Assembly: GCF_032595355.1 (NCBI RefSeq)
Contig: NZ_JASMWN010000009.1
Span: forward strand, 62,001 to 126,000
DNA from: Sedimentitalea todarodis
GTDB lineage: Bacteria; Pseudomonadota; Alphaproteobacteria; Rhodobacterales; Rhodobacteraceae
Length of the DNA stretch: 64,000 nucleotides
Reading direction: 5' to 3'
Position numbers and translations under genes: made by a program. Numbering within the stretch: the stretch's first letter is position 1; the number at the start of each line of letters is the position of its first letter. Positions 50,753 through 58,615 of this stretch are shown here, piece after piece. Under the pieces are notes generated by a model that did no database searches, was not told the DNA's origin, and saw nothing but the letters and a program-made list of their open reading frames with translations.

Positions 50753-52360
50753 ATGCGCAGGATTGAAAGTCTGATCGATACCAACGCCGCCGACTACAAG
50801 GCAAATTATGCCGCCATGTCCGAGCGGCTGAAGGAATTTCACGCCCGCCAGCACGCGGCGCGTTTCGAACGCCCGCAACGCGACATTGACCGCCTCGAGC
50901 GGCAAAACAAGCTGGGCGTGCGCGAACGGCTAAAACTGCTGCTGGACCCCGGCACACCGTTTCTGGAATTCTCCACCCTCGCAGCCTGTCGCGAATATGA
51001 CGGTACAGTGCCGGGTGCCGCCGTGGTTACGGGCATTGGCATCGTGCAGGGCCGCGAGGTCGCTATTCATGCCAATGACGCCAGCGTCAAGGGCGGTGCC
51101 TGGTATCCGCATACCGTGAAAAAGGTCGTGCGCCTTCTGGATGTCGCGCTGGAGAACCGGTTGCCGGTCGTCCATATCTGCGACAGCGCCGGCGGTTTCC
51201 TGCCGCTGCAACATGGCGTCTTTCCCGACCGCTATCTGGGCGGGCGGGTGTTTCGCAACCAGGTCAAGCTGAGTCAGGCCAATATCCCGCAGATTGCTGT
51301 GGTCGGCGGGCATTGCACCGCAGGCGGTGCCTATGTACCTACGCTGAGCGATTACAACATCATCATCGAAGGCACTGGGGCGATTTTCCTTGGCGGTCCC
51401 CCGCTGGTCAAGGCGGCCACCGGCGAAGATGTCGGTGTTCAGGAACTTGGTGGGGCGGTTATGCATACCTCGGTTTCGGGCACCGGCGATTATCGTGCCG
51501 CGACCGAACAGCACGCCTTTTCACTGGCGCGCGAGATTGTCAGCCAATGGAAACGCACACCGAAAACTATCATCGAAACTGCTTCCTATGAAGAGCCTTA
51601 CTACGAGCCGAAGGAGCTTTACGGGATCATTCCCAAGGACCGGAAAACCCAATTCGACATGCGCGAGGTTCTGGCCCGGATCGTGGACGGTTCGCGCTTT
51701 CACGAATACCAGCCCGACTACGGCACCACGATGATTTGCGGTTATGCCCATATCTGGGGCTACAAGGTCGGCATCCTTGCCAACAACGGGGTGCTGTTCA
51801 ACGACAGCTCGCTCAAGGCGGCGCATTTCATTCAGCTGTGCAACCAGAACCGTACGCCTCTGGTCTTTTTCCAGAACATCACCGGCTATATGGTGGGCCG
51901 CGAATACGAAGAACGCGGCATCGCCAAGGACGGCGCCAAGATGCTGATGGCGCAGGGCGGCTCGGTCGTGCCGAAGTTTACCGTGATCGCCAATGCCTCT
52001 TACGGGGCAGGCAATTACGGCATGTGCGGACGGGCCTGGGATGCACGCACGCTGTTCATGTGGCCGCAGGCCGAAATCGGCGTGATGGGTGCGGATCAGG
52101 CTGCCAATACCATGGCCGACGTCAAGATTCGGCAGCTTCAGCGCGAAGGCAAAGAACTGAGCGAGGAAGAAATCGCCGCGATCCGTGATCCCGTGCTGGA
52201 GAAATTCCGCCGAGATGTCGAAGCCTATACCTCGACCTCGGAATTGTGGGACGATGGCATCCTTGACCCGGCGGACACACGCAATGCGCTTGGCATGTCG
52301 ATTTCCGCCTCGCTGAACGCGCCGATCGACGATCCGCACTACGGGATCTTCCGGCTGTAA
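50753..52360 (+). CDS. Carboxyltransferase beta subunit of acyl-CoA carboxylase system 2
   Basis: A 535-residue carboxyltransferase: LGVRERLKLLLDPGTPFLEF, HANDASVKGGAWYP, GGHCTAGGAYVPTLSDYN, NITGYMVGREYEERG and ASYGAGNYGMCGRAWD. It belongs with methylcrotonyl/geranyl-CoA-type subunits and is adjacent to AtuA, so a geranyl-CoA-like or other beta-methyl enoyl-CoA is a fair guess. ATG 50753 follows GGAGGAGGAG, which overlaps the end of the carrier gene; a GTG at 50747 is in frame. It is the last gene of its operon. Confidence 0.92.
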   Translation: MRRIESLIDTNAADYKANYAAMSERLKEFHARQHAARFERPQRDIDRLERQNKLGVRERLKLLLDPGTPFLEFSTLAACREYDGTVPGAAVVTGIGIVQGREVAIHANDASVKGGAWYPHTVKKVVRLLDVALENRLPVVHICDSAGGFLPLQHGVFPDRYLGGRVFRNQVKLSQANIPQIAVVGGHCTAGGAYVPTLSDYNIIIEGTGAIFLGGPPLVKAATGEDVGVQELGGAVMHTSVSGTGDYRAATEQHAFSLAREIVSQWKRTPKTIIETASYEEPYYEPKELYGIIPKDRKTQFDMREVLARIVDGSRFHEYQPDYGTTMICGYAHIWGYKVGILANNGVLFNDSSLKAAHFIQLCNQNRTPLVFFQNITGYMVGREYEERGIAKDGAKMLMAQGGSVVPKFTVIANASYGAGNYGMCGRAWDARTLFMWPQAEIGVMGADQAANTMADVKIRQLQREGKELSEEEIAAIRDPVLEKFRRDVEAYTSTSELWDDGILDPADTRNALGMSISASLNAPIDDPHYGIFRL

Positions 52361-52368
52361 CTGTACGA

Positions 52369-52403
52369 GGGACGGCACACCGAGCTACGGAGTGCCGTAC
52401 CCT
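52369..52403. terminator. Hairpin between convergent genes
   Basis: GGACGGCAC and GTGCCGT form a stem of about 7 bp that extends through an A-A mismatch into CCG / CGG with an AGCTA loop. It lies just after the carboxyltransferase stop (52360) and before the 3' end of the minus-strand gene (52466). No clear T-run follows, so terminator function is likely from place only. Confidence 0.45.
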
Positions 52404-52465
52404 ATCAAGGCGTTACGATCTGGCGCTTTCGGAATCCGAAGAAATCCGTCCCGAGACCGGACAGG

Positions 52466-53077
52466 TCAGGACGACGTCCGCCGCGCCTCCTGAATGGAAA
52501 CGACGTCAGAGGCAGCCATCTCGGGCCGGTCCGCCTCGACCACCTTCAGCGGCTCGACGGGCATCAATCCGACCAGACAGTCACGCGCGAGTTGCTGGTA
52601 TTCCGCCGTGCCGCGGGTCTTCCAAGCGACTTCTTTCTCGCTGACCTCGCGGATCACCTTTGCCGGAGATCCGACCACCATCGAACGGGGCGGAATGACG
52701 GTTTCGCCTCGCACAAAAGCCTGCGCGCCAACGATTGATTCCGCCCCAAGTTCAACGCCATCCATGATGACGGCGTTCATACCGACCAGAGCATTCCGGC
52801 TCACAGTGCAACCGTGCAGGATCGCGCCATGGCCAATATGACCGTCGGTTTCGACCACCGCATCGCGGCCGGGAAAGGAATGGATGGTGCAGTTGTCCTG
52901 GACGTTGGCGCCGTCGCCGATCACGATCCTGCCGAAATCGCCCCGCAGGCTTGCTCCGGGTCCGATGTAGCATCCATGACCCAAGATGACATTTCCGATC
53001 AAAATGGCCTGAGGATGGACATACGTGTCCTCGGGAACAACGGGTATAAACCCCTTGAATTCATAACAATACGCCAT
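52466..53077 (-). CDS. PaaY/CaiE-type hexapeptide-repeat protein (gamma carbonic anhydrase fold)
   Basis: A 203-residue left-handed beta-helix protein with hexapeptide repeats: VIGDGANVQDNCTIHSFPG, DGHIGHGAILHGC and LVGMNAVIMDGVELGAESIV. The His residues in TIHSF, GHIGH and ILHG match the metal ligands of the gamma-CA fold, and EFKGFIPVV and TAEYQQLA match CaiE and PaaY. PaaY is a thioesterase of the phenylacetate pathway, and CaiE belongs to carnitine metabolism. A CoA-ester housekeeping role fits. Operator E lies 128-141 bases upstream. Confidence 0.87.
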   Translation of the reverse strand: MAYCYEFKGFIPVVPEDTYVHPQAILIGNVILGHGCYIGPGASLRGDFGRIVIGDGANVQDNCTIHSFPGRDAVVETDGHIGHGAILHGCTVSRNALVGMNAVIMDGVELGAESIVGAQAFVRGETVIPPRSMVVGSPAKVIREVSEKEVAWKTRGTAEYQQLARDCLVGLMPVEPLKVVEADRPEMAASDVVSIQEARRTSS

Positions 53078-53204
53078 TCTCTCTGCCTTTCGTAGTCTGG
53101 GTGTCGCTGATTTCAGGAAACAAGCAGCAAATGTTCATCGCCCGTCTTGCCGGAATCCAAAGGCCTGAAATGTACTGATTTCCAGAACTCGCAGTCAAGA
53201 AAAA

Positions 53205-53218
53205 CAAACATATGTTAG
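53205..53218. promoter_or_regulatory. Operator site E
   Basis: CAAACA-TA-TGTTAG matches the repeated palindrome with the same single change as site D (T to A at position 2). It lies in the 280-base gap between the PaaY/CaiE-like gene (minus) and the thiolase gene (plus), 69 bases from site F. Bases 53078-53204 hold no other element that I can identify. Confidence 0.65.
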
Positions 53219-53256
53219 AAAACAACGCAAGCACCCGACGTCTCGGCGTGAAGATG

Positions 53257-53300
53257 TTGACAGTTCCCAAGGTTAGGATCTAAATTCTAACAAATGGTAG
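53257..53300 (+). promoter_or_regulatory. Thiolase promoter with operator site F
   Basis: TTGACA (53257-53262) and TAAATT (53281-53286), 18 bases apart, form the best sigma-70-like promoter seen in the window. CTAACA-AA-TGGTAG (53287-53300), one change from the palindrome, follows the -10 directly and would cover the transcription start. The thiolase ATG is at 53358. Confidence 0.7.
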
Positions 53301-53357
53301 AAATTGGTTTGGCAGCGCGTTCAGAATCGCCGGACGAAGCATGGGAGAGAGAAAGAA

Positions 53358-54542
53358 ATGACAGGCAAAGCCTATGTCACCGGCGTCGGGATGGTCCCGT
53401 TCCAGAAGCCGGGAAAATCCGAGAGCTACGATGTCATGGCAACCGCGGCGACCCGCTCTGCTCTGGCCGACGCAGGTCTGGACTACGAAAAAATTCAACA
53501 GGCGTATGTGGGCTATGTTTATGGCGACAGCACCTGCGGTCAGCGCGCCTTGTACAATGTTGGAATGACTGGCATCCCGGTTGTGAATGTGAACAACAAT
53601 TGCTCGACCGGGTCGTCTGCCCTGTTCCTGGCGCGTCAGGCCGTGGAAAGCGGGGCGGTGGAATGTGCTCTGGCGCTTGGGTTCGAACAAATGCAACCCG
53701 GCGCAATCGGCGCGATGTTTCACGATCGGGTCAGCCCGTTTGCGGCTTTCGACGAAGAAACCGACGATCTGGTTGGCAGTTCGGAGATCCCGCTGGCACT
53801 GCGGTACTTCGGCGGTGCGGGCAAGGCGCATATGGACGAGTTCGGCACGCCTCTTGAGACCTTCGCCAAGATCCGCGCCAAGGCCAGCCGCCATGCGGCC
53901 AAGAACCCGGTGGCCCTATTCCGCCAGGAAGTGACGGCGGAAGACGTCATGGCTGCGCAGGTGGTCTGGCCCGGCGTCATGACCAAGCTTATGGCCTGTC
54001 CGCCAACCTGTGGCGCAGCCGCCGCGATCATCTGTTCCAAGGAATTCGCCGACAAGCACGGACTGGACAGTTCGGTTCGGATCGCGGCGCAGGCCATGAC
54101 AACGGACGGTCCGGAAACCTTCGAAGCCCATGATATGCGCGAGGTGGTCGGCTTTTCGATGGCCAAGCGCGCCGCCGATCAGGTCTACGAGGCTGCGGGC
54201 ATCGGGCCCGAAGACGTGGATGTGGTCGAACTGCACGACTGTTTCGCCCACAACGAACTCATCACCTACGAGGCGCTTGGCCTTTGCGGCCGAGGTGAAG
54301 CTGCGAAGTTTGTTGATGATGGCGACAACACCTATGGCGGAAAATACGTGACCAACCCGTCGGGCGGTTTGTTGTCCAAAGGTCATCCTCTTGGGGCGAC
54401 CGGCCTTGCGCAATGTACCGAGCTTGTCCAGCAGTTGCGCGGGCAGGCTGATGCGCGCCAGGTCGATGGCGCGCGCCTGGCACTTCAGCACAATCTGGGC
54501 CTCGGTGGGGCCTGTGTCACCACACTTTATGAGAAAGCCTGA
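53358..54542 (+). CDS. SCP2-type thiolase (SCPx-like)
   Basis: A 394-residue thiolase close to the thiolase domain of animal SCPx. The nucleophile is Cys82 in NVNNNCSTGSSALF, the second catalytic Cys is in ELHDCFAHNELITYEALG, and KGHPLGATGLAQ carries the active-site His. SCPx thiolases cleave 2-methyl-branched and sterol-derived 3-ketoacyl-CoA. GGGAGAGAG precedes the ATG. Together with the SDR at 54567 it makes a dehydrogenase-thiolase pair that would finish a beta-oxidation turn on a branched chain. Confidence 0.9.
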   Translation: MTGKAYVTGVGMVPFQKPGKSESYDVMATAATRSALADAGLDYEKIQQAYVGYVYGDSTCGQRALYNVGMTGIPVVNVNNNCSTGSSALFLARQAVESGAVECALALGFEQMQPGAIGAMFHDRVSPFAAFDEETDDLVGSSEIPLALRYFGGAGKAHMDEFGTPLETFAKIRAKASRHAAKNPVALFRQEVTAEDVMAAQVVWPGVMTKLMACPPTCGAAAAIICSKEFADKHGLDSSVRIAAQAMTTDGPETFEAHDMREVVGFSMAKRAADQVYEAAGIGPEDVDVVELHDCFAHNELITYEALGLCGRGEAAKFVDDGDNTYGGKYVTNPSGGLLSKGHPLGATGLAQCTELVQQLRGQADARQVDGARLALQHNLGLGGACVTTLYEKA

Positions 54543-54566
54543 TAGCGTCTTTCGGGAGGAATTAAT

Positions 54567-55397
54567 ATGACTGGAAAACTCGACGGGCGTGTTGCCCTGG
54601 TCTCGGGTTCGGGCCGAGGCATTGGCCGCGAAATCGCACTCAAACTGGCCTCGGAAGGGGCCCGGGTAGTGGTCAACGATCTGGACGCCGACCCGGCCAA
54701 TGAAGCCGCTGAAGCTATCCGCGCCGCTGGCGGCGAAGCGGTGGTCTGCGCCGGCAGCGTGACCGAAGACGGTTTTGCCGAACGGTTCATCAAGACGGGC
54801 GTGGACAGCTTCGGCGGACTCGACATCATCGTGAACAATGCCGGCTACACCTGGGACAGCGTCGTTCAGAAGATGACCGACGAGCAGTGGCAGGCGATCA
54901 TCGACGTTCACATGACCGCGCCCTTCAAGATCCTGCGCGCCGCCCAGCCGGTAATCAGCGCCAAGGCCAAGGAAGAGGCCGCCGCCGGAAAGGAAGTGTT
55001 CCGCAAAGTGGTGAACATTTCGTCTATCGCCGGCACTGGCGGTAACGCGGGGCAGATCAACTATTCCGCCGCCAAGGCCGGCATACTGGGTGTCACCCGG
55101 ACGATGGCCAAGGAATGGGGCCGCTACAAGGTCAACGTCAATGCCGTGGCCTTCGGCCCGATCCGCACCCGTCTGACGGAGGGCAGCGCGGACGGTGACA
55201 GCACGATCAAGGTCGAGGAAAAAGAGATCAAGGTCGGCGTCAACCCTGATCTTCTGTCCCAGATGGAGCGCATGATCCCGCTGGGTCGGGTCGGTACTCC
55301 AGAAGAGGCTGCTGGTGCTGTCTATCTGTTCTGCTCACCCGAATCGAACTTCATCTCGGGCCAGCACATCATCTGCGGCGGCGGCTTCGTGATCTAA
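54567..55397 (+). CDS. SDR, FabG/3-hydroxyacyl-CoA dehydrogenase-like
   Basis: A 276-residue SDR: VSGSGRGIGREIALKLA, VVVNDLDADPANEAAEAI, IVNNAGYTWDSVVQKM, the catalytic YSAAK and SGQHIICGGGFVI. An insertion of about 12 residues (AKAKEEAAAGKE) before the SSIAG strand is unusual. GGGAGGA precedes the ATG. It follows the thiolase by 24 bases, so 3-hydroxyacyl-CoA oxidation ahead of thiolysis is the likely task. Confidence 0.87.
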   Translation: MTGKLDGRVALVSGSGRGIGREIALKLASEGARVVVNDLDADPANEAAEAIRAAGGEAVVCAGSVTEDGFAERFIKTGVDSFGGLDIIVNNAGYTWDSVVQKMTDEQWQAIIDVHMTAPFKILRAAQPVISAKAKEEAAAGKEVFRKVVNISSIAGTGGNAGQINYSAAKAGILGVTRTMAKEWGRYKVNVNAVAFGPIRTRLTEGSADGDSTIKVEEKEIKVGVNPDLLSQMERMIPLGRVGTPEEAAGAVYLFCSPESNFISGQHIICGGGFVI

Positions 55398-55402
55398 GGC
55401 AT

Positions 55403-55433
55403 TTGCCCAGACCCGATGACGGGGTCCAGGCAA
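55403..55433. terminator. Hairpin after the SDR gene
   Basis: TTGCC-CA-GACCC and GGGTC-CA-GGCAA pair across a short loop about 10 bases after the SDR stop. No T-run follows. A second hairpin (TGGGCG / CGCCCA) lies at about 55447-55472. They mark the end of the thiolase-SDR unit; termination is inferred from position. Confidence 0.45.
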
Positions 55434-55523
55434 GCACATTAATGTCTGGGCGGCCTCATGGCGGTCGCCCATGCGGAATTTCCCGCAAACTCTAATCTGG
55501 CACGATCACGACGATTGACTCAC

Positions 55524-55554
55524 TTGCGTTATTCACCTAACGGTCGTTAGTTAG
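55524..55554 (+). promoter_or_regulatory. Promoter region with variant operator site G
   Basis: CTAACG-GT-CGTTAG (55537-55550) is a perfect palindrome that differs from the other sites at the innermost base of each half. TTGCGT (55524-55529) lies 18 bases before TAGTTA, which overlaps the right half-site. It precedes the single-unit TetR gene at 55578, so it is probably that protein's own operator. Confidence 0.65.
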
Positions 55555-55577
55555 ACGTTGGGGCGAAACGAAGGTCT

Positions 55578-56207
55578 ATGGCACAAAACACGGCAAGCAA
55601 AGTCAACGAGACATCGCGCAGCGCGGTCGGACGGGACGGGGTGCTCGACATTGCCGCGCGGCTTTTCCGCGAACAAGGCTACGGGTCCGTTTCGCTCCGA
55701 AAAATTGCCGAGGCCGCCGGGATCAAGGCGGGTAGCATATACTATCATTTCGGTTCCAAGGACGAGATCGTCGTGGCCGTTCTTGATGCAGGGATTCGAG
55801 TCGTTCACGCGAGCATGAGAGACGCCATCACCGACCTGCCAGCCGATACCGACGGCGAAACGGTACTTCGCGCCGCGATCCGGGCGCATCTGCGCGCGCT
55901 TCTTGATGTGAGCGATTATACGTCGGCGAATGTGCGTATTTTCGGGCAGGTGCCGCAATCCGTGCGGGATGCCAACTTGCCCACGCGACGGGCCTATGAG
56001 GCAGAGTGGGATAGTCTTCTGTCCCAGCTTAAGAAAGACGGCACGCTGAAGCAAGACGTCGATATCCGCCGCCTGCGCCTGATGCTGATCGGTACATTGA
56101 ACGCCACGCTCGATTGGTTCGACCCGGACCGCGGTAGCGCCGATGCGTTGTCACGCACCTATGCCGATGTGTTCCTCAACGGGATACTCCAAAGACAGGA
56201 TACCTGA
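55578..56207 (+). CDS. TetR-family regulator, paralogue of the tandem protein
   Basis: A 209-residue TetR protein of normal length. The HTH is at about residues 20-66 (GVLDIAARLFREQG, LRKIAEAAGIKAGSIYYHF). The ligand domain has YTSANVRIFGQVP and LDWFDPDRG, clearly related to the FTSANIR and EWFDPNK stretches of the tandem protein at 39655. It begins the carboxylase system 3 operon, with 4 bases to the beta gene. Probably a repressor acting at site G. KstR2-like regulators share the general layout. Confidence 0.88.
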   Translation: MAQNTASKVNETSRSAVGRDGVLDIAARLFREQGYGSVSLRKIAEAAGIKAGSIYYHFGSKDEIVVAVLDAGIRVVHASMRDAITDLPADTDGETVLRAAIRAHLRALLDVSDYTSANVRIFGQVPQSVRDANLPTRRAYEAEWDSLLSQLKKDGTLKQDVDIRRLRLMLIGTLNATLDWFDPDRGSADALSRTYADVFLNGILQRQDT

Positions 56208-56211
56208 CTTC

Positions 56212-57810
56212 ATGGCACGTCTTGAAACAGCGGTGCTGACCGCATCAGAGACCTACACCCTCAACCACGCCGCACAAAGCGAGCGCGTCGAAACGCTGCG
56301 CGCGCGGATCGCCGAAGCAACGGCTGGCGGCCGCCCCGACATGGTCGCGCGGCATCGCAAGCGCAGCAAGCTGTTGGTTCGCGAACGGATCGACCTGCTG
56401 GTGGATCCGGGCACTGCGTTTCTTGAGCTGTCGTCGCTTGCCGCCTACGGTCAATACGGAGGCGAGGTGCCCGGTGCGGGGATCGTGACCGGTATTGGGA
56501 TCGTCCACGGGCTGCCCTGCGTTGTGATCGCCAACGATGCGACAGTGAAGGGTGGTTCTTTCTATCACGAAACCGTGCAGAAACACATTCGCGCCCAGGA
56601 AATCGCGGCGGAAAACCGGTTGCCCTGCCTCTATCTGGTGGACTGCGGCGGGGCCTATCTGCCTGAACAGGACAGGGTCTTCCCCGATGCTCGCCATTTC
56701 GGCAATTCCTTTTATCGCCAGACCAACATGTCGGCCAGCGGTCTTCCGCAGATCTCGGCCGTGTTCGGCGGCTGCACGGCGGGCGGGGCCTATATTCCCG
56801 CCCTGTCGGACGAGGTCATCATGGTGCGCGGCAACGCGCGCATCCATCTGGGCGGGCCGTCGATCGTCAAGGTGGCGATCAACGAAGAGGTCGATGGCGA
56901 AACGCTGGGCGGGGCCGAGATGCATTCGCGTGTCTCCGGCGTATCCGACCACCTGGCCGAGGACGAGCACCACGCGCTCGCACTGATGCGCGACATTGTG
57001 GCCGAGCTTGGTCAGTCGCGCCCGATTCAGGCAGACGAGGTGCCCCAGCCGCCTGCGCGTGATCCGTCCGAGCTGCTTGGCGTCATCAGCGCCGACCGCA
57101 AGGAGCCCTACGACATGCGCGAGGTTCTGCTGCGCATGATCGACGTCGGCGAATTCCGCGAGTTCAAGCCCGGATGGGGTGAAACATTGGTTTGCGGCAC
57201 GGCACGGATCCACGGCTATCGCGTGGGTATTCTGGCCAACAACGGGGCGCTTCTGTCCGAAAGCTCGCTCAAGGGCGCGCAATTCGTATCCATGTGCGAT
57301 CAGCGGAACATCCCGCTTGTTTTCCTGCACAACATTTCCGGTTTCATGGTCGGCACCGACGCCGAACGCGGTGGTATCGCCAAAGACAGTGCCAAGCTGG
57401 TCTATGCCATGTCGGTGGCCAAGGTGCCGCGCCTGTCGGTTTTGCTGGGGGGCTCATACGGGGCGGGAAATTACGGCATGTGTGGACGGGGTTTCGCTCC
57501 GAATTTTCTCTTTGCCTGGCCAACGGCAGAATTGGCTACCATGTCCGCCGACATCGCCACCAATGTGATGCTGGAACTGCGCCGCCAGAAGGGGGGTGAC
57601 CCAGACAAAATGGAGGCCGACATGAAGCTGATCGAAGAGCAGGTGCGCGCCCAGTATGGTGAACAATCCGATCCCTATTATGCCACCTCGCGGCTTTGGG
57701 ATGACGGGCTGATCGAACCCGCGCAAACCCGCGATATCCTTGGCCTGTGTCTGGCCATTGTGACGTCGGTGCCCGAAGTCGGTCGTCATACGCCTGTTTT
57801 CAGAATGTGA
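56212..57810 (+). CDS. Acyl-CoA carboxylase beta subunit (carboxyltransferase), system 3
   Basis: A 532-residue carboxyltransferase: LLVRERIDLLVDPGTAFLEL, ANDATVKGGSFYHETVQKH, GGCTAGGAYIPALSDEVIM, SRVSGVSDHLAEDEHHAL and GGSYGAGNYGMCGRGFAPNF. This is very close to methylcrotonyl-CoA and geranyl-CoA carboxylase beta subunits. The start at 56212 is chosen from homology (ARLETAV start) and its place just after the TetR stop; the ribosome site (AGGATA) is moderate. With the hydratase, alpha subunit and ACAD it forms a complete liu/atu-type module. Confidence 0.93.
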   Translation: MARLETAVLTASETYTLNHAAQSERVETLRARIAEATAGGRPDMVARHRKRSKLLVRERIDLLVDPGTAFLELSSLAAYGQYGGEVPGAGIVTGIGIVHGLPCVVIANDATVKGGSFYHETVQKHIRAQEIAAENRLPCLYLVDCGGAYLPEQDRVFPDARHFGNSFYRQTNMSASGLPQISAVFGGCTAGGAYIPALSDEVIMVRGNARIHLGGPSIVKVAINEEVDGETLGGAEMHSRVSGVSDHLAEDEHHALALMRDIVAELGQSRPIQADEVPQPPARDPSELLGVISADRKEPYDMREVLLRMIDVGEFREFKPGWGETLVCGTARIHGYRVGILANNGALLSESSLKGAQFVSMCDQRNIPLVFLHNISGFMVGTDAERGGIAKDSAKLVYAMSVAKVPRLSVLLGGSYGAGNYGMCGRGFAPNFLFAWPTAELATMSADIATNVMLELRRQKGGDPDKMEADMKLIEEQVRAQYGEQSDPYYATSRLWDDGLIEPAQTRDILGLCLAIVTSVPEVGRHTPVFRM

Positions 57811-57820
57811 GGCCGACGCC

Positions 57821-58615
57821 ATGACGACCACTTATCAAACCATCCTTGTCGAAACCGATGCGCGAGGAGTTGCCACTGTCGCGCTCAACCGCCCGGACAA
57901 GCACAACGCGCTGAACGGCACGCTGATCGCCGAGCTTTACGACGCGGCCCAGAAGTTGGCCGCGGATGAAAGTGTGCGGATCGTGGTCCTGACCGGCATA
58001 GGAAAAAGCTTCTGCGCAGGCGGCGATTTCAACTGGTTCGCTTCGAATGTCGAGAAAAGCCGCGCCGAGCGGGTCGAACAAAGCGCTACCTTGGCACGGC
58101 TTTTGCGCCGTCTTGACACGCTGCCCAAGCCCTTGATCGGGCGGATCAACGGCCCAGCCTATGGTGGCGGTGTCGGTATGATCTCGGTCTGCGACTACAC
58201 CATCGGTGCCGAAGGCGCGCGCTTCGGTCTAACCGAGGTCAAACTGGGCCTGCTGCCCGCGAATATATCGCCTTACGTTGTGGCCCGCATCGGCAAGGTG
58301 CATTCGCGTGAAACCATGCTGTCGGGCGCGTTGTTCGACACGGCCCGCGCCGAGAGGATTGGACTATTGACGGAAGTTGTCGCGCCCGACGGTCTGGACG
58401 CCGTGGTGGACCGTGTGGTGCACGATCACCTTCAGGCTGCGCCGGGTGCAGTGGCCGATACCAAGGCGCTGATCGCCTATGTCGCATCGCACGATCTGGA
58501 GACCAATATGATCTACACCGCCGACCGGCTAGCCGATGCGTGGGAGACTGAGGAAGGTATCGAGGGCATCAATAGCTTCATTAACAAGGACATTCCGTCA
58601 TGGCGGGTGAAATGA
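57821..58615 (+). CDS. Methylglutaconyl-CoA-hydratase-type crotonase (LiuC/AtuE-like)
   Basis: A 264-residue crotonase: FCAGGDFNWF, GGGVGMISVCD and LTEVKLGLLPANISPYVV. The last stretch is characteristic of LiuC (3-methylglutaconyl-CoA hydratase) and AtuE (isohexenylglutaconyl-CoA hydratase). It lies between the carboxylase beta and alpha genes, the same order as liuB-liuC-liuD. It should hydrate the carboxylation product to a 3-hydroxy-3-alkylglutaryl-CoA. Sequence alone does not separate the leucine from the terpene substrate. Confidence 0.88.
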   Translation: MTTTYQTILVETDARGVATVALNRPDKHNALNGTLIAELYDAAQKLAADESVRIVVLTGIGKSFCAGGDFNWFASNVEKSRAERVEQSATLARLLRRLDTLPKPLIGRINGPAYGGGVGMISVCDYTIGAEGARFGLTEVKLGLLPANISPYVVARIGKVHSRETMLSGALFDTARAERIGLLTEVVAPDGLDAVVDRVVHDHLQAAPGAVADTKALIAYVASHDLETNMIYTADRLADAWETEEGIEGINSFINKDIPSWRVK

